A stretch of DNA of 64,000 nucleotides from a virus, in IMG/VR virus record IMGVR_UViG_3300047496_000204, positions 62,001-126,000 of that record; one strand, given 5' to 3'. Below are positions 59,645 to 64,000 of the stretch, piece after piece (position 1 is the stretch's first letter; every line of letters begins with the position of its first letter). The notes beneath the pieces are model-generated. The model ran no database searches and was not told the DNA's origin. It worked only from the letters and a program-made list of their open reading frames with translations. The translations under genes and the position numbers were made by a program.

Positions 59645-59679
59645 ACTTTATCACTCCTTAAATAAAAAGGAAATATAAA

Positions 59680-60150
59680 ATGTCTTTGTCTTCTAATCGT
59701 GTAAACGGATTTGCAATAAGTCCCGCTGAGCATCTGACTTCTAATGTTCAATTTTTTACTATCAATACTTCAGTTGATTTGGCTAACACTTTGGCCACAA
59801 ATGCTGTCGCTACAGTTGCCTTGCTTCCAGCGGCATTAGCTAATAATGCGCTTGCATATGTTAATGGCGCAACTGCTTTGGATAAACTGATCGAAATTTT
59901 CTCTCTACGTGGTCAACCAGTAATCATGGCTCCAATCACGTTCGCGTCGGCTACTGGCTATACTCTGTCTCTGATGTCCGAGCACAATGGTTCATGGTCA
60001 CTGACTGGTTCTTTCACTGTTGATAACTCTGCGGTTGATTTGGCGGCGGCTCTAAATGCAGGCGGCGTTGATTATGGTTTCGCTATCCCAGCAGCGAACG
60101 TAGTTGTTTCATCGTCTCTGTTTCCAGCATATCCGGTTTTTATCGAGTAA
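59680..60150 (+). CDS. putative structural/decoration protein, 156 aa
   Basis: Ala/Ser/Val-rich beta protein with very few charges (NTLATNAVATVALLPAALAN). Late promoter, good SD, own terminator: consistent with an abundant virion protein. Family not identified. Confidence 0.6.
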   Translation: MSLSSNRVNGFAISPAEHLTSNVQFFTINTSVDLANTLATNAVATVALLPAALANNALAYVNGATALDKLIEIFSLRGQPVIMAPITFASATGYTLSLMSEHNGSWSLTGSFTVDNSAVDLAAALNAGGVDYGFAIPAANVVVSSSLFPAYPVFIE

Positions 60151-60175
60151 TTTTACTCACATTTATCGAAAATAC

Positions 60176-60204
60176 AAAAACCCTGTCCGTTGGACAGGGT
60201 TTTT
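60176..60204 (+). terminator. intrinsic terminator
   Basis: 13-bp stem ending AAACCCTGTCC/GGACAGGGTTT with a 3-nt loop and a U-run. Confidence 0.85.
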
Positions 60205-60241
60205 TATTGAAAATTTATCTCGATCTTTAGTATAATTTGTT

Positions 60242-61144
60242 ATGAAAAGACTGTCAAATGAAGAATTTATCGAAAAAATAAATCTCATACATCCTGGAAA
60301 ATATCAATATCCAGAAAAATATATCAATTCTCGACAAAAAATAAAAATTATTTGTCCAACTCATGGATCATTTTTTCAGCTAGTTTCGGATCATTTAGGC
60401 GGTCATGGATGTAAAGATTGTGCTCATAATAGACCGTTAGATACTAACAAATTTGTTGAATTATCTATTAATATTCATAGAAATAGATATAATTATGATT
60501 TTGTATCATATAAGAATTCTTCTACTTATGTAAAGATAAAATGTTCTATACATGGTATATTTTTACAAAAACCAAACTCTCATCTTCAAGGAGAGGGATG
60601 TCCTAAATGTGGCAATCAATTGATATCTGAACTAAAAACTTCAAATATAGATGAGTTTATTCTAAAAGCCAATGCTATTCATAATAATAAATATAGCTAT
60701 ACAAATTCTATTTATATTGATAGTTATACTAAAATAGAAATAATTTGTTCTCAACATGGCAAATTTTGGCAAAAACCAAATGCTCATATGCAAAACGCTG
60801 GTTGTCCAAAATGTGCTGGAAGAATAAGCAAGAAAGAATTGGCATGGCTTGATTTTGTTGGAGTTCCAGATGATAAACAGCATCGCCAAGTAAAATTGCC
60901 GTTTCATAGCGGAAGAAAATATAAAGTAGATGGATATGATCCGTCTACAAATACAGTGTATGAATTCTGGGGAGATTATTTTCATGGTAATCCACGAACT
61001 CGCGGAAAAGACCCAGAGGCTATGAATAAAAAATTAAAGAAAACATTCGGTCAATTATATGAGGAGACCTTACAAAAAATCAGAGATATTGAAGTCTCTG
61101 GTTACAAATTAATTTATATTTGGGAAGATGAATTTTGCAATTAA
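60242..61144 (+). CDS. repeat-type homing endonuclease
   Basis: 300 aa. HGSFFQLVSDHLGGHGCKDC, HGIFLQKPNSHLQGEGCPKC and a third like repeat, then KVDGYDPSTNTVYEFWGDYF with HGNP. Same family as 58709. No SD stronger than the hairpin-proximal sequence; start by first Met. Confidence 0.7.
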   Translation: MKRLSNEEFIEKINLIHPGKYQYPEKYINSRQKIKIICPTHGSFFQLVSDHLGGHGCKDCAHNRPLDTNKFVELSINIHRNRYNYDFVSYKNSSTYVKIKCSIHGIFLQKPNSHLQGEGCPKCGNQLISELKTSNIDEFILKANAIHNNKYSYTNSIYIDSYTKIEIICSQHGKFWQKPNAHMQNAGCPKCAGRISKKELAWLDFVGVPDDKQHRQVKLPFHSGRKYKVDGYDPSTNTVYEFWGDYFHGNPRTRGKDPEAMNKKLKKTFGQLYEETLQKIRDIEVSGYKLIYIWEDEFCN

Positions 61145-61147
61145 ATA

Positions 61148-61176
61148 TTGACTTAATCGTTTTTGTTCATTTATAA
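61148..61176 (+). promoter_or_regulatory. sigma70-type promoter
   Basis: TTGACT, 17 bp, TTATAA (or 18 bp to TATAAA); drives hsp20. Confidence 0.6.
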
Positions 61177-61238
61177 ATTGTCAATGTGATGCCTTTTCAG
61201 GGTCACATTAACTTTTTTGCTTATAAAGGAAAAACGAA

Positions 61239-61667
61239 ATGAGTATTATCGCAAGACGTTTAATTGATGATTTTTTCAATTGGGGATTTCAAGAACACTA
61301 TGCCTTGGAACCTCAAAATACCTGGGAAACTTATTCTGTCAAAGGTTTCCCTCATTATAATATAGCTCGTGTTAATGAGCGAAATTATAATATAGAAGTA
61401 GCTTTGGCAGGATATTCTGTTGATGATATCAAAGTTGAGCTTGAAAATGATGTTCTTACTATTACTGGTAAAAATAAAGAAGTAAGTAATAAATATGCGT
61501 ATAAAGGTATAACTACACAAGCATTTTCAAGAGACTTTTGTCTTCATCCTGGGGCAGACATTGGAACTATAAGTTTCGAAAATGGAATATTAACAATTCC
61601 AGTGCATGTTCCTGAGATAGAAAATACAAGAAAAACATTACAGATAAAACAAATAAAAACTGAGTAA
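61239..61667 (+). CDS. small heat-shock protein, Hsp20/IbpA-like
   Basis: 142 aa. Alpha-crystallin core: YNIEVALAGYSVDDIKVELE, LTITGK, then AFSRDFCLHPGADIG and the hinge motif NGILTIPV. Holds unfolding proteins; common in T4-like phages of aquatic hosts. Own promoter and terminator, so a stand-alone unit. Confidence 0.9.
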   Translation: MSIIARRLIDDFFNWGFQEHYALEPQNTWETYSVKGFPHYNIARVNERNYNIEVALAGYSVDDIKVELENDVLTITGKNKEVSNKYAYKGITTQAFSRDFCLHPGADIGTISFENGILTIPVHVPEIENTRKTLQIKQIKTE

Positions 61668-61674
61668 ATTAACG

Positions 61675-61701
61675 AAAAGGGGGACTAACAATCCCCCTTT
61701 T
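61675..61701 (+). terminator. intrinsic terminator
   Basis: AAAAGGGGGA/TCCCCCTTTT with a 7-nt loop and a U-run. Confidence 0.85.
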
Positions 61702-61939
61702 TTAGTCCAAATATGCCGTATCGTTTTCCAATATCAATCCATTTTCAGAGGCAAGTTCTTTTGCATATTTGAACGCGACGTGTGGATCACATAGAATCTG
61801 TGTCTTGAGGCCACATCGTATTCGCTAATTTCGTATCCCATACCTTGGCAGATTTCAACCGTAGCCAGCGTTTCCGGTTTCCACATGGATAAACAATTAT
61901 CCATGTGCTATCAGCATTGAAATAGGGTTCATAAGACAT
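61702..61939 (-). pseudogene. small gene with at least two frameshifts
   Basis: Start MSYEPYFNADST, then the good frame moves to NCLSMWKPETLATVEICQGM and EISEYDVA, then to DPHVAFKYAKELASENGLIL ending at TAA 61702. Original product about 80 aa. Function unknown. Confidence 0.45.
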
Positions 61940-61983
61940 ATTTCACTTATAACTGATAAAAATTAAAAGTCAACCATGTTATG

Positions 61984-61990
61984 CTAAATA
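61984..61990 (+). promoter_or_regulatory. T4-type late promoter (CTAAATA)
   Basis: CTAAATA, 5-nt gap to the 61996 ATG, no SD site. Confidence 0.6.
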
Positions 61991-61995
61991 CACCT

Positions 61996-63795
61996 ATGAG
62001 AAATTTTATTAATGAAGTTGAACAAAAATTAGAAGGTGGTTTTGATTTTGCTGCTTCTCTTAAAACTATGCTTGGCATAGAAGACAACGAAGTTGAAGAA
62101 ATTATTGAAAAACTATCGGTAGATGAGTTATCTGATCTTATTGATGCATGTTTGAAGAAAAATAAGCAGGTAGCTCGTGAAATTATTGATAACTTAAACG
62201 TGGATGAAAAGGAAATTCCGCGAAAAAAATCTCGTAAACATCACCATAAAGAAGAAGAAATTGAAGAAGAAGTTTCTAGAAATATTGGTGATCCTGTTTC
62301 AGTTAATGGAAAAGAAGCAACTATAAAATATCCACAGGCGCCGAATGATACTGTTGGAGTTTTAATTGATGGAGAATTACAAATGGCTAAAAGTAAAGAT
62401 GTTAAAAAGGTTAAAGAAGCCATTCTTGGAATGTCTCCTTTACCTGGATTAAATGGAATGCAAGATGATTCTCAAAACGATGATATTCGTCGTATGAAAG
62501 AATTGGCTGGTGTTCGCGATGAAGTTCCGGCTGAAATGCCAGGACAACCTCCTATGGTTCCTCCAAGTATGGAAGCCCATCCTGACGAGCGTCTTCCATT
62601 TCATAATATGGATTTTGATAATTACGAAGAAGATGAAGGCAATTTTGATACTTTTGGCGATGATTATCATGAACCCGTATCGGCTGAAACCCCTACGATT
62701 CCTATTCCTATGCCATCCGAAACTATTGGCGCGGAAGAAGGCGACTACGCGTCCATAGAAGGGGCTATCACTGAAATTGAGGATATGATCCCAAATATTA
62801 AAATAAGCGAATACAAGGCCCTTGTAGCGCGTTTAAAGGCATTGCTGTCTATGGCTGAAGGTGCGGGTCGTTCGGCGTTGGCTGAAGCCGCTAAAAAAAA
62901 GGGTAGACGTTTAAGAGAAGGTTTCGAAAATGGCGTTTGGGTTGAACCAAACGGTGGCGGTGATAATAGTGATGAAGTAGAATATGTAGTTGTTGGTAAA
63001 ACACCTAAAAACAAATATTATCGCTTAGGAACAGTTGAAAGTTCTGATGCCGATCTATCCAAATTCAGTCCAAAATCTAAGGATGATAAAGTCGTTATTA
63101 TGAGCAGAAGTAATAATGGAAAATTCAGTCTTGTTAAGAATGTAGATGAAAGTGATCGTCTACAAAGGTCTGGGAAATTCAAGGTAGGACAGCGCATTGA
63201 GGCTGGGAAAAAGGGCACTGAAGACTATGACACAGGCCGCGTGACGAAGGTCGAAGGTGATCAGATCACCGTGGCATGGGATAGCGGGTCAAAGACGACT
63301 CAGCCTTCACGGGCGCTGAAAGTAGATTCAGAGTCACGAAAGGATGCGGCCAATGCGGTAAAAAAACTAGAACCTAAAAAAGAAGATCGAATTCTTCCAA
63401 AGGATGCTCCTAAAAAGGACAAGCCTCGTAGTGATGAACCAACTGGAACCCGTAAGACTTTGATGGACTATGTTTTTGAAGCTGATGACGATGGTATGCA
63501 GACTATTGGAGCTAATCGCAATGATGCCATAAAAGCATTAAAGATGAGAATGGGACCAAATATTTCTGATCAACAAGCCAGTGCGGCATTTGATGGTATG
63601 ATGAAAGCTGGTACAGTAAAACAAGATGGACCAGCATTTAAAATGCCAACTATGAGCGATGATGCACTAAAAACTTCTATGGCTCCTAATACAAATACTC
63701 CAAATAATTCTGGTATGTCTAATGGCCCAACAAATTTAGGTACGGACATGAATCAAATCAATCAAGGTCCAATTCAAACAATTAAGCCACGATAA
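61996..63795 (+). CDS. large acidic head/scaffold-like protein, 599 aa
   Basis: Start at MRNFINEVEQ, preferred over the ATG 15 nt earlier because that lies inside the late promoter. Tag with INE site. Acidic and Pro/Met-rich middle (MPGQPPMVPPSMEAHPDERL) with DIRRMKELAG, a short KOW-like segment RVTKVEGDQITVAWDSGS and a long acidic/basic low-complexity end. Looks like a prohead core or internal protein; no firm family. Confidence 0.6.
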   Translation: MRNFINEVEQKLEGGFDFAASLKTMLGIEDNEVEEIIEKLSVDELSDLIDACLKKNKQVAREIIDNLNVDEKEIPRKKSRKHHHKEEEIEEEVSRNIGDPVSVNGKEATIKYPQAPNDTVGVLIDGELQMAKSKDVKKVKEAILGMSPLPGLNGMQDDSQNDDIRRMKELAGVRDEVPAEMPGQPPMVPPSMEAHPDERLPFHNMDFDNYEEDEGNFDTFGDDYHEPVSAETPTIPIPMPSETIGAEEGDYASIEGAITEIEDMIPNIKISEYKALVARLKALLSMAEGAGRSALAEAAKKKGRRLREGFENGVWVEPNGGGDNSDEVEYVVVGKTPKNKYYRLGTVESSDADLSKFSPKSKDDKVVIMSRSNNGKFSLVKNVDESDRLQRSGKFKVGQRIEAGKKGTEDYDTGRVTKVEGDQITVAWDSGSKTTQPSRALKVDSESRKDAANAVKKLEPKKEDRILPKDAPKKDKPRSDEPTGTRKTLMDYVFEADDDGMQTIGANRNDAIKALKMRMGPNISDQQASAAFDGMMKAGTVKQDGPAFKMPTMSDDALKTSMAPNTNTPNNSGMSNGPTNLGTDMNQINQGPIQTIKPR

Positions 63796-63799
63796 GAAA

Positions 63800-64000
63800 A
63801 TGGATGATGACAAAATTCTACTGGGTGAAACGAGAAGAGAGGCCATAAATCGCTTACAAGAGCGACTTGGCCCTATGACTTTGCGTCATCTTGCCGAAAA
63901 AACCTTTTGGGAATTAGCTAAAAAAGGTATCATCACTAAGAATCAAGACGGTGCTTATTTGATTAAAACTATTTCTAATGAAGTACCACTGTTGCGTGAG
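63800..64000 (+). CDS. hypothetical protein (runs past window end)
   Basis: MDDDKILLGETRREAINRLQ then a helical, basic stretch to the window edge, 67 codons visible. Follows the scaffold-like gene by 4 nt, with a weak AAGAAAA site. No family recognised from this part. Confidence 0.55.
   Translation, partial: MDDDKILLGETRREAINRLQERLGPMTLRHLAEKTFWELAKKGIITKNQDGAYLIKTISNEVPLLRE

Overview
The window is a piece of a large, AT-rich genome of a T4-superfamily tailed phage (myovirus). Marker genes are the UvsW recombination helicase (16.9 kb), a small clamp-loader subunit resembling gp62 (24.8 kb), the gp61-type primase (44.4 kb) and the gp41-type replicative helicase (50.7 kb). Late promoters of the TATAAATA type are present. 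Hsp20, MazG, a 2OG-Fe(II) oxygenase and TylF-like genes recall T4-like phages of aquatic bacteria. The host cannot be read from the sequence. I saw no tRNA gene and no CRISPR array. Layout: 0-5.9 kb (+) carries an NAD-synthesis module (NadE, an NMN-adenylyltransferase-like protein, an orphan phosphoribosyltransferase), a 2OG oxygenase and a small GC-richer cassette. 6.4-10.7 kb (-) holds small accessory genes, several broken, a candidate non-coding RNA and a (p)ppGpp-hydrolase-like HD protein. 10.8-11.8 kb (+) holds small genes. 11.7-14.9 kb (-) carries a duplicated 312-aa/303-aa gene pair. 15-28.9 kb (+) has UvsW, an EDxHD homing endonuclease, glycan-type genes, MazG, gp62 and a DnaE-like fragment. 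29-34.6 kb (-) has a GNAT-ADP-ribosyltransferase fusion, a class II aldolase, PyrE and small genes. 34.7-41.7 kb carries repeat-domain proteins, a kinase-like protein and a structural protein. 41.7-50.6 kb has a phosphoesterase, primase, two RNA-structure regions, an intein-interrupted AAA ATPase and tandem ART-like genes. 50.7-64 kb has gp41, a second EDxHD endonuclease, packaged-type proteins, two repeat-type endonucleases, Hsp20 and a scaffold-like acidic protein. Two expression programmes are visible. Accessory genes follow TTGAC(A/T/G)-15 to 18 bp-TATNNT-like promoters and strong Shine-Dalgarno (SD) sites. Many genes whose products start with a short T4-like capsid-targeting peptide follow an (A/C)TAAATA element only 4-8 nt before the ATG, usually with no SD site, which predicts leaderless late mRNAs. 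These products (ART-like enzymes, kinase-like proteins, a HAD protein, tandem GNATs and proteins with a recurring YVW...H domain) look like an arsenal of internal head proteins injected with the DNA; the NAD genes could supply the ADP-ribosyltransferases. About a dozen small genes are split by single-base shifts or single stop codons while nearly all large genes are intact, which needs explaining as decay, recoding or assembly error.
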